48,447 nucleotides of DNA from Neobacillus soli NBRC 102451. GTDB lineage: Bacteria > Bacillota > Bacilli > Bacillales > Cytobacillaceae. Position 1 is the stretch's first letter. Each line of letters begins with the position of its first letter. The translations under genes and the position numbers were made by a program. The notes below the pieces were generated by a model. The model was not told where the DNA came from. It searched no databases and worked only from the letters and a program-made list of their open reading frames with translations. Shown one piece after another: positions 41,917 to 48,447 of this stretch. The stretch spans positions 1 through 48,447 of the forward strand of contig NZ_BCVI01000046.1 of NCBI RefSeq assembly GCF_001591665.1. Reading direction: 5' to 3'.

Positions 41917-43302
41917 TTGAGGTTTAAACGATTATCCGTTCTATTTGCACTAATGCTGATGTTTTGCACATTCTTCTCTTCGTTTGCTTTTGCAGAAAGT
42001 AACGTCAAGCCAAATCTTGTAGCACTTGGGGATTCAATTACATACGGATGGAATCTTGAAAAGGATAGTGATCCTACTAACTCACAACAATCCTTGAAAG
42101 CGTATCCCTATCTTATCGGGAATGGGAATTACAGTGTTGCTAAAAATATCAGTGGCGGGGGCTGGACTTCAGCCAATTTGTTAGCAGAAATAAGTAAACC
42201 TGAAAATCTTGAAGCCATTAAAAATGCTGATGTTATCACACTAAATATTGGCAGTAATGATTTTTTACAGAATCCTGCGATTCAACAGATTCGTAGTAAC
42301 CCAGCACTACTTAATGACCCTATAGTAGGTCCTACATTGCTGAATCAACTTAATGCATTGATTCCGCAAATTTCTACTGATTTATTTAACAACCTAGGTC
42401 TGATAATGGGCACAATCAGAGCTCAAAATAATGATGCTCATATTATCGTATACAATATTTACAATCCATTTTCCGATACCCTTGCAGCTCTTTATCCGCT
42501 TGGGGAGCAATTTCTTCCATTAGTTAACACAGGAATCCAGGGTTTTGCTGCTCAAACTCAATCCCTTTTATCTGACTCCTATGCTGCCTTTAAAGGTAAA
42601 CAATCAGACTTAATTTTTCCAAATGGAGACGTTCATCCGAACGAAGAAGGCCAAAAAGTGCTTGCTAACTTGTCAACAGAACTATTAGCGGCACAAGTTC
42701 CTGGGGATATTACCGTTGATTTAACTCCTTCAACAACTGAGACAACAAAGGAACCTGTGACTATCACTGTTACCACAACTGCAAAAAAAGTTCTAGCTAT
42801 GCAGCGGCTTGATGGAGAAAAGACGATTGCTGATTTTGCAACAGCAGGAACCGACATCACAGATAACAAATTCCAAGTAACCGAAAATGGGACATACACT
42901 GTTTATGTCCGAGATAGCAAAGGTGCTAAAGCGGTTGGAACCATAAAGATTGATAACATTAAAGATGAAGATCCAACACCTAACCCTGGAGACGATGGTA
43001 ATAATCCAGATCCTAATCCTGGAGACACCGGAAATAATCCGGATCCTACCCCTGGAGATACCAATACCGATCCAGGCGATTCTAGTACCGATCCAGGGGG
43101 CAATGGAGACAATCCAGCTCCTAATCCTACTGAAACAGACAGCCCAGCACCAACAACGGACAACCAAAATACCGATACTGGCAATGAATTACCTGTCACG
43201 GCATCAACAACCTATAACTATATGGCTGCAGGTCTTGGCTTAATTTTAGCTGGATTTGCTGTCATGCAAATTCAACAGTATCGAAGAAGACAAAAAGCAT
43301 AA
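41917..43302 (+). CDS. Secreted, LPxTA-anchored SGNH/GDSL hydrolase
   Basis: 461 residues from TTG 41917 with AAGGGGGAA upstream. A Sec signal peptide ends around SSFAFAES. The SGNH hydrolase domain (30-260) shows block I ALGDSITYGW with Ser, the block III-like NIGSNDF, and the catalytic DVHPNEEG. A beta-rich domain (265-345) follows, then a linker of Asp/Pro/Gly/Asn repeats (PNPGDDGNNPDPNPGDTG type). The sorting signal is LPVTA with a hydrophobic helix and the tail QQYRRRQKA. The LPxTA motif suits class D-like sortases; no sortase gene is in the window. It probably cleaves esters of cell-wall or environmental polymers. Confidence 0.9.
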   Translation: MRFKRLSVLFALMLMFCTFFSSFAFAESNVKPNLVALGDSITYGWNLEKDSDPTNSQQSLKAYPYLIGNGNYSVAKNISGGGWTSANLLAEISKPENLEAIKNADVITLNIGSNDFLQNPAIQQIRSNPALLNDPIVGPTLLNQLNALIPQISTDLFNNLGLIMGTIRAQNNDAHIIVYNIYNPFSDTLAALYPLGEQFLPLVNTGIQGFAAQTQSLLSDSYAAFKGKQSDLIFPNGDVHPNEEGQKVLANLSTELLAAQVPGDITVDLTPSTTETTKEPVTITVTTTAKKVLAMQRLDGEKTIADFATAGTDITDNKFQVTENGTYTVYVRDSKGAKAVGTIKIDNIKDEDPTPNPGDDGNNPDPNPGDTGNNPDPTPGDTNTDPGDSSTDPGGNGDNPAPNPTETDSPAPTTDNQNTDTGNELPVTASTTYNYMAAGLGLILAGFAVMQIQQYRRRQKA

Positions 43303-43311
43303 GAAATATAG

Positions 43312-43351
43312 AAAGGTCAGGACTTCACTAAAATGAGGTCCTGACCTTTTT
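43312..43351. terminator. Bidirectional terminator overlapping the MFS gene end
   Basis: AAAGGTCAGGAC and GTCCTGACCTTTTT form a long stem with a 14-nt loop. It terminates the GDSL gene. Its loop and one arm encode the last residues and stop codon of the convergent MFS gene. Confidence 0.92.
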
Positions 43352-44539
43352 CTTCGCAACCCCGCTTTCATGCGAAGCTACCCGTTTCTTTCTTTCCATT
43401 ATTACCACTAGGACAATGGCGACAATCAGAAAAAGGCTCGCAATCCGGAAGATGGATGCCGTATTAACAAATTGTGCAAGTACACCAAAGATAATACCAC
43501 TTAGTCCAATTCCCAAATCGATGGAGGAGAAAATCATCCCATTGGCGACACCGCGCCGATGTGTAGGTGTCATTACTAATGCCCATGATTGAAGTGTTGG
43601 TATCAAGCAACCGAAACCAACACCAAACAATACGCCGGCAATCGCAATAAGTAGTCCCGAATGCGCAAAAGAAAGTACCCACATTCCCACAAAAGTAGCG
43701 AATGTACAGAACAGTACAAGTCCTTTCGGGCCTTTCTCATCAAACCATTTACCTGCGATTGGTCGCGCAATTGTGGCCATAATCGCATTAAAAATATAAA
43801 ATAGAAAGATTTGTTCAATTCCCCGTTCCTCACCAAAAATGATAATAAACGTAACAATCGATCCATAACCAAGATTGATAATGATCGTGATCAAAGCCGG
43901 GAACCAACTCGATTTTTCAACCAGTGACCCGAAATAGGAAAATTTAAGATCTTCTTTTCGTGTATTTATTACAACTTTAGGTGTTTGATAGTGTACAGTA
44001 GTAAGCAAAATAACTGCGATGACCCCTAATAAGGCTGAAATGTAAATTAGATTAGTGAAAGAAGTAATTTTATATAAAAAGATTCCTAGACTTGGGGCAA
44101 TAATCATCCCGATTGTAATCGAAAGTCCATAATAGCCCATCCCTTCACCAAGACGAGTGTTGGGTATGACGTCAACGGCAGCTGTGCCATTAACCGTTGT
44201 TGACCAGCCCCAAACCAGGCCATGGACGAAGCGGAATAATAGAAAAATGACAACTATTTGTGATATTGGATAAAGAATGGTAATGAGCAAGAGCATGATA
44301 GCTCCAGTTATTACAAGCGACTTCCTTGGCTTGTATTCGAGCATAAAGCCAATAAATGGCCGGCTGAGTACGGCGCCTATGGAAAACAATGCGGTCACTA
44401 AGCCAATTTCTAAACCGGATGCTCCAATTGATTTGATATATGGCGGCAGAGTGGGAATAAGCATCTGAAATGACATAAACACAAACAAGTTTCCCACCAT
44501 GAGCATGATAAAGGACTTTGTCCATAATGGCTCCTTCAA
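43328..44539 (-). CDS. MFS transporter with leader terminator
   Basis: 403 residues from a TTG start (44539) with GGAGGAGG 7 nt upstream. Twelve helices are visible. MFS motif A-like FIGFMLEYKPRKSLVITGA lies after helix 2, RFVHGLVWGWSTTVNGTAAVDVIP in helices 4-5, and GKWFDEKGPKGLVLFCTF in the second half. It resembles the YfkF/YwoG group of small drug or metabolite exporters. The last codons are inside a bidirectional terminator. A strong terminator-like hairpin 26 nt before the start suggests attenuation control. Confidence 0.88.
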   Translation of the reverse strand: MKEPLWTKSFIMLMVGNLFVFMSFQMLIPTLPPYIKSIGASGLEIGLVTALFSIGAVLSRPFIGFMLEYKPRKSLVITGAIMLLLITILYPISQIVVIFLLFRFVHGLVWGWSTTVNGTAAVDVIPNTRLGEGMGYYGLSITIGMIIAPSLGIFLYKITSFTNLIYISALLGVIAVILLTTVHYQTPKVVINTRKEDLKFSYFGSLVEKSSWFPALITIIINLGYGSIVTFIIIFGEERGIEQIFLFYIFNAIMATIARPIAGKWFDEKGPKGLVLFCTFATFVGMWVLSFAHSGLLIAIAGVLFGVGFGCLIPTLQSWALVMTPTHRRGVANGMIFSSIDLGIGLSGIIFGVLAQFVNTASIFRIASLFLIVAIVLVVIMERKKRVASHESGVAKKKVRTSF

Positions 44540-44564
44540 TGAAATTCCTCCTCCTCAGTCCAAT

Positions 44565-44591
44565 AAAAAAGAATCCTCGTCAAGAAGATTC
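44565..44591 (-). terminator. Terminator-like hairpin in leader of MFS gene
   Basis: GAATCTTC-TTGAC-GAGGATTC, an 8-bp stem with one G-U pair, is followed by TTTTTT, 26 nt upstream of the TTG start. With no other gene upstream on this strand, it is best read as an attenuator in the 5' leader. Confidence 0.65.
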
Positions 44592-44728
44592 GCTTCAATT
44601 TAACCTATTTCGTATCACTAAATAATAGCACAGAAGTCGGAAAAAGGAAAATCAGAAGGTTTTTCCAAAAAGGGTACTATTTTTGTTATCATTAATGTAG
44701 ATAAACACCGTTTGAGAGGAGTAATTGT

Positions 44729-45691
44729 ATGAAAAAAAGGAAAATGGTCATCACACGTAAATTGGAACAGGATCAAATTGAGCAAATAAAGAACGTCATT
44801 CCTGATTGGGAATTGATTGTTAGCAAAGATAAGGACATATGGCAGGAGCATGCCAAGGATGCTGAAATCATTGCCGGTTGGAATAACGGGTTGGAAGAAT
44901 ATTGCCTTGGCTCGCAGGCACAGCTTAAATGGCTGCAAACATGGAGTGCTGGAGTGGACAGCTTACCGCTTGAGCAGGTGGAAGCGAGAAATATCACCTT
45001 AACAAGTGCCAATGGTGTGCACGCTTATCCAATTTCCGAAACCATTTTTGCATTAATGCTCGGCTTAACCAGAAAAATCCATACATACGTAAGAAACCAA
45101 CAAGCGAAAATATGGCATCATGCACATATGGGACTAGAAATGCATGAAAAAACGGTTGGGATTATTGGCGTTGGAGCCATCGGCAAAGAAACAGCCAAAA
45201 TCGCCAAAGCCTTCGGAATGAACGTAATTGGTGTAAGAAACTCAGGGGAGCCTGTTGACAATGTAGATGAAATGTACACTCTAGACCAATTATCTTTACT
45301 GCTGCCAAAGTGTGATTATGTGGTTGTTACGTTACCGCATACAAAGGAAACCCATCGATTATTTGGGTCAGAACAATTTAGGCAAATGAAGTCTTCTGCC
45401 TTTTTCATTAATATTGGCCGTGGTGAGCTTGTGGCTGAGGCAGACCTCGTTCAGGCATTAAAGGATGGAACGATAGCTGGTGCGGGGCTGGATGTATTTG
45501 AAAAAGAACCGTTAAGCACGGAAAGTCCGTTATGGGAACTGGAAACCGTCATTATTACCCCGCACACCTCTGGCTCAACTGAAAATTATAATAAGCGTCT
45601 GATTGAAAATATCTTAATTCCTAACCTAAAAGAATATATTTCTAGTGGGAACCCTTTGATTAATCTTGTTGATTTTTCAAAAGGATATTAA
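44729..45691 (+). CDS. D-2-hydroxyacid dehydrogenase (NAD-dependent)
   Basis: 320 residues with GAGAGGAG upstream of the ATG. The NAD-binding fold begins KTVGIIGVGAIGKETAKIAKAFG. The catalytic residues are Arg in NIGRGELVAEADLV, Glu in GAGLDVFEKEPL and His in IITPHTSGSTENYN. It belongs to the phosphoglycerate-dehydrogenase-like family that reduces 2-keto acids to D-2-hydroxy acids. It is shorter than SerA and lacks a regulatory ACT domain, so a glyoxylate/hydroxypyruvate- or ketoacid-reductase role is likely. A glycerophosphodiesterase gene follows after 15 nt. Confidence 0.93.
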   Translation: MKKRKMVITRKLEQDQIEQIKNVIPDWELIVSKDKDIWQEHAKDAEIIAGWNNGLEEYCLGSQAQLKWLQTWSAGVDSLPLEQVEARNITLTSANGVHAYPISETIFALMLGLTRKIHTYVRNQQAKIWHHAHMGLEMHEKTVGIIGVGAIGKETAKIAKAFGMNVIGVRNSGEPVDNVDEMYTLDQLSLLLPKCDYVVVTLPHTKETHRLFGSEQFRQMKSSAFFINIGRGELVAEADLVQALKDGTIAGAGLDVFEKEPLSTESPLWELETVIITPHTSGSTENYNKRLIENILIPNLKEYISSGNPLINLVDFSKGY

Positions 45692-45706
45692 TAAAGGAGT
45701 ACTACT

Positions 45707-46639
45707 ATGCAGCAAGTTACAATTGAAAAACCGCTGAAAAAGAAGCGAGGTTTACAAGTATTCATCTATCTGATTTCAGCCATTCTTATTTCCCTAGCGG
45801 CCATTAATTTTGTTCCTGTTAAACAAATCAACGAAAAGAGTTTTTTCAAAAATGACCGGCCTCTGGTCATTGCCCATCAAGGCGGCGAGCTACTTGCTCC
45901 ATCGAATACGATGGCGGCGTTTACGAACGCCGCGAACATGGGCGTGGATGTTTTAGAGACAGACCTTCATATTACAAAAGATGGGCACTTGGTTGCCATT
46001 CATGATCCTACTGTGGACCGGACAACCAATGGCCATGGCAGAGTTGCCGACATGACACTGAAGGAAATCCAAAAGCTTGATGCCGGCTACCATTTTAAAG
46101 ACTTACAAGGGAATGATAGTTATCGCGGGAAAGGCGTTTATATCCCTACTGCTGAAGAGATTTTTCAAACGTTTGGGGATATGAGAATTGAGATGGAGAT
46201 TAAGGATGATAATCCCCCTGAACGGGTTGATGAGATGTCCTCAAAACTATGGACTCTTATTAAAAAATATCAGATGGAGGATAAGATCTTGGTTGCCTCT
46301 TTTGATCAGGATATCCTTGATACCTTTAACAACTTTTCAAAAGACAGAGTTGCCACTAGTGGTGGAAAACAAGAAGTAACAAAGTTTGTTGTCTTCCATA
46401 AATTCTTTTTACGGGACCTTTATCAACCGTATACGGATTCCTTTCAACTTCCGACAGAAGACAGCGGCTTTGATTTGACCGATAAAAAGCTGATTGACGG
46501 AGCGCACCGCCGCGGTATGCAAATGCATTATTGGACAATTGATGACCCAAAGACCATGAAGAAATTGCTTGATGCAGGCGCGGATGGAATTCTGACCAAT
46601 CGCCCGGATTTATTGCTTAAGCTGCTTGAGAAAAACTAA
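45707..46639 (+). CDS. Glycerophosphodiester phosphodiesterase, membrane-anchored
   Basis: 310 residues. An N-terminal helix (residues about 14-34, LQVFIYLISAILISLAAINF) likely anchors it facing outward. The GDPD TIM-barrel motifs follow: VIAHQGGELLAPSNTMAAFTNAANMGVDVLETDLHITKDGHLVAIHDPTVDRTTNG with catalytic His, Glu, Asp and His, MEIKDDNP, and the terminal LLDAGADGILTNRPDLL. It hydrolyses glycerophosphodiesters such as those from phospholipid or teichoic-acid turnover to sn-glycerol-3-phosphate. It shares a transcript with the dehydrogenase gene 15 nt upstream, without an obvious metabolic link. Confidence 0.93.
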   Translation: MQQVTIEKPLKKKRGLQVFIYLISAILISLAAINFVPVKQINEKSFFKNDRPLVIAHQGGELLAPSNTMAAFTNAANMGVDVLETDLHITKDGHLVAIHDPTVDRTTNGHGRVADMTLKEIQKLDAGYHFKDLQGNDSYRGKGVYIPTAEEIFQTFGDMRIEMEIKDDNPPERVDEMSSKLWTLIKKYQMEDKILVASFDQDILDTFNNFSKDRVATSGGKQEVTKFVVFHKFFLRDLYQPYTDSFQLPTEDSGFDLTDKKLIDGAHRRGMQMHYWTIDDPKTMKKLLDAGADGILTNRPDLLLKLLEKN

Positions 46640-46643
46640 CAAT

Positions 46644-46677
46644 AAGGGCTACTCCAAATTTAATGGGCAGCCCTTTT
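46644..46677 (+). terminator. Terminator between convergent genes
   Basis: AAGGGCT and AGCCCTT pair across an 18-nt interior that can partly pair itself (CC/GG), followed by TTTT, just after the GDPD stop. Confidence 0.75.
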
Positions 46678-46678
46678 G

Positions 46679-47371
46679 TTAGTTAACATCCACTTTCTCA
46701 ATATTCCTAATCGAAAAATAAGCGATTAAGCAGCCAATCGCGGCGAGAGCAATCGGTATTACAATTAAGGCAGAAAGAGAAACGCCATCTATTGCCGATG
46801 ATATTAACGAAACCATGACAATCGCGGAAACGATAGTGGCCGGAACCGACTTTTTCCTCATGCCAAAATATAACGGGATCAATGCCATGCCAGCAGATGC
46901 AATCGCTTCAAGGGTCATGCTAAGCAAACCGTCCCTCAGGACCTCTGCTGTTAACGCCTTAGGTACAAAGTGTAAATAAGAATCGACTACATAAAACACA
47001 CTGCCAATCAAGAGATTGGAAAGGAAGATAGTTAAAAAAGTAAAGCTTGCTACAATTATTACCTTCGAAACCATTATCTTTTTACGGCTAATTGGATACA
47101 TAAACATCAGCATGATTGAATTGCTTTTATACTCATCAATGATCAGTCTGGAAATCAACACTGCTGCAAAGATGATAAATGTCGGCCGGATGATACTTCC
47201 AAACGCAGCAAATACCATTTCATAGCTGCCATAGGCAATTGTACCTTCACTTTTTTCCGCAAAATAAATCAAGCAAAGGAACCCCATGATGACTACATTC
47301 GCGATGCCCACACCTTTTAAATAGGAAAATAGTTTAAATTTCTTTATTTCCAGACTGATTAATTTACGCAC
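46679..47371 (-). CDS. ABC-2 type exporter permease
   Basis: 230 residues from GTG 47371 with GGGGGCGG 5 nt upstream; an ATG five codons earlier has no ribosome site. Six hydrophobic helices are visible, with VRKLISLEIKKFKLFSYLKGVG first. The segment LIIDEYKSNSIMLMFMYPISRKKIMVSKVIIV is the classic ABC-2 intracellular loop (E-x-G/K-T-like) of bacitracin-type exporters (BcrB/YtrC-like). It overlaps the ATPase gene by 8 nt and is its obvious partner. The substrate may be a lantibiotic or cell-envelope antibiotic; not determined. Confidence 0.88.
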   Translation of the reverse strand: MRKLISLEIKKFKLFSYLKGVGIANVVIMGFLCLIYFAEKSEGTIAYGSYEMVFAAFGSIIRPTFIIFAAVLISRLIIDEYKSNSIMLMFMYPISRKKIMVSKVIIVASFTFLTIFLSNLLIGSVFYVVDSYLHFVPKALTAEVLRDGLLSMTLEAIASAGMALIPLYFGMRKKSVPATIVSAIVMVSLISSAIDGVSLSALIVIPIALAAIGCLIAYFSIRNIEKVDVN

Positions 47372-48287
47372 TGATTCCGCCCCCATTGATTAATGTTAAG
47401 AAATAATCTTCAAGTGAATGGTTCTTTTTATTGATTCCCTCAATCATGACACCGTTTAGAATAAGAGTCTTAGAAATTTCTGACTGTGATACTCCAGTAT
47501 CATAAATTCTAAAGCGTGCTGTGTCGACCACTTTAAAATTCGTCAGGTGGAGTATTTCATCAAGGACATAGAAGGCCTTTTTCACATCGTCGACTGTGAG
47601 TTCAACGTACTCCGTATTTTGCTCACTGATTTCGTCCATCGAAACCTCTTTGATTAATTTTCCCTCACTGATAACACCAATCGTATCGGCAATTTGCTCC
47701 ATTTCACCAAGGATATGGGACGAAATTAGCATAGTTATTCCATATTCACGGCAGAGCATATGAAAGAGGTCGCGCAGTTCTTTAATCCCGACTGGATCGA
47801 GGCCGTTAATTGGTTCATCAAGAATTAATAGTTCAGGCTTAGTAATGATGGCGCGGGCAATCCCAAGACGCTGCTTCATCCCGAGTGAGAAGTCTTTTAC
47901 TGACTTATCATCGATATTTTTTAATTTGACTAAATCCAGGGCTGCATCAATTGCCTTTTTATCGTAATAGCCCATATACTCACAGTGCAGCTCTAGATTT
48001 TCGCGTGCCGTTAGCCGGTCATAGAAAACAGGATATTCGATAATACTGCCCATCCGCTTTAACACTTCATAGGAGGTATTCGTCAGTTTTTCACCAAAGA
48101 TCTCAATTTCACCGCTCGTCGGCTTCACTAGATTTGTCAGCATCTTCATGATGGTTGTTTTACCGGCACCGTTCGGTCCAAGAAATCCGTAAATTCCACC
48201 CTTTTTCACCTTCATATTGACATTCGAAACAACTTCCTTGCCTTTGTAGGTCTTGGTCAGTTGGTTTGTTTTGATAATGTAGCTCAT
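47364..48287 (-). CDS. BcrA-type ABC transporter ATP-binding protein
   Basis: 307 residues. Walker A GPNGAGKTTIMKML near residue 38, Q-loop GSIIEYPVFYDRLTARENLEL, signature FSLGMKQRLGIARAI, Walker B LLILDEPINGLDP and the H-loop SSHILGEMEQIAD are present. The C-terminal extension (about 220-300) is that of the BcrA/DrrA antibiotic-resistance family. With the ABC-2 permease it forms an exporter that may give self-protection or resistance to membrane-active peptides. No two-component system is adjacent in the window. Confidence 0.94.
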   Translation of the reverse strand: MSYIIKTNQLTKTYKGKEVVSNVNMKVKKGGIYGFLGPNGAGKTTIMKMLTNLVKPTSGEIEIFGEKLTNTSYEVLKRMGSIIEYPVFYDRLTARENLELHCEYMGYYDKKAIDAALDLVKLKNIDDKSVKDFSLGMKQRLGIARAIITKPELLILDEPINGLDPVGIKELRDLFHMLCREYGITMLISSHILGEMEQIADTIGVISEGKLIKEVSMDEISEQNTEYVELTVDDVKKAFYVLDEILHLTNFKVVDTARFRIYDTGVSQSEISKTLILNGVMIEGINKKNHSLEDYFLTLINGGGISA

Positions 48288-48380
48288 AACTTTCAGCTCC
48301 CCTTCGTCTCTAACTACTCTTATTCTAGTCAGCAGACTTTTCTTTTTTATTAATCTAATCTTACAAAAATCTTAATATAG

Positions 48381-48447
48381 AAAAGCGGAAGCGTCCGTTT
48401 AGCGGCGTATGGACTGGAGCGCTTCGACTGAGATAAAGGAAACACGG
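48381..48447 (+). repeat. Dispersed GC-rich repeat, 5' portion
   Basis: AAAAGCGGAAGCGTCCG begins a GC-rich element in otherwise AT-rich intergenic DNA. GAAGCG and GTCC can pair with GGAC and CGCTTC further on to make a nested hairpin. The 5' sequence is of the family whose 3' tail appears at the left window edge. It continues beyond the window. Confidence 0.5.

Noticed and set aside
42793..43199. Antisense ORFs over the GDSL linker
   Set aside because: They arise from the repetitive Asp/Pro/Gly codons of the real gene, and they lack starts with ribosome sites.

Overview
The window looks like chromosomal DNA from a low-GC, spore-forming Bacillaceae bacterium (Neobacillus or Bacillus type). 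This rests on the AGGAGG-type ribosome binding sites, frequent TTG and GTG starts, an S-box riboswitch, sporulation-kinase-like histidine kinases, an RbsABC-type importer and sigma-54 (SigL) promoters. Genus is inferred; there is no rRNA or marker gene to confirm it. A short dispersed-repeat fragment lies at each end.

Layout. 0.1-5.2 kb (minus): a respiratory molybdoenzyme operon resembling a nitrate reductase, with a NarI-like membrane subunit, Mo/4Fe-4S catalytic subunit, four-cluster ferredoxin, Tat-exported Rieske protein and three small proteins. 5.3-9.8 kb (minus): a compact module with a membrane histidine kinase and a membrane HD-GYP protein that share the same N-terminal sensor domain, an unannotated 24-residue CWWC peptide, a perfect hairpin, and a PqqD-M50 membrane metalloprotease. 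This is the best candidate for an undescribed peptide maturation or signalling system. 9.4-16 kb: a decayed kinase, a LigB-like protein, a possible structured RNA, a C39 peptidase, a split ThrE-type exporter, a YrdB-like protein, and an MFS exporter with its PadR regulator. 16.5-20.6 kb: an RbsABC-type importer behind a SAM-I riboswitch, so probably a sulfur-salvage importer. 20.7-28.5 kb: an MFS transporter, an ABC exporter pair, RecQ, a TraB-family lipoprotein and a HAD phosphatase.

28.5-41.7 kb: a fatty-acid or branched-acid degradation cluster (CaiB-type CoA transferase, two acyl-CoA synthetases, thiolase, acyl-CoA dehydrogenase, SDR dehydrogenase). A sigma-54 activator with CBS and PAS domains sits beside it. 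Two good -24/-12 promoters, one before the second synthetase and one before the SDR gene 6 kb away, tie the genes into one regulon. An IS605-like element with a broken tnpB and a Gfo/Idh oxidoreductase interrupt this region. 41.9-48.3 kb: a cell-wall-anchored GDSL hydrolase, an MFS transporter with a leader terminator, a D-2-hydroxyacid dehydrogenase, a glycerophosphodiesterase and an ABC-2 exporter pair.

A second notable signal is a set of intergenic arrays whose short motif recurs every 21 bp, in most cases exactly. Most copies fit TTTA-NNN-GCGAAT, with the middle triplet constant within an array but different between arrays. They lie just downstream of stop codons.
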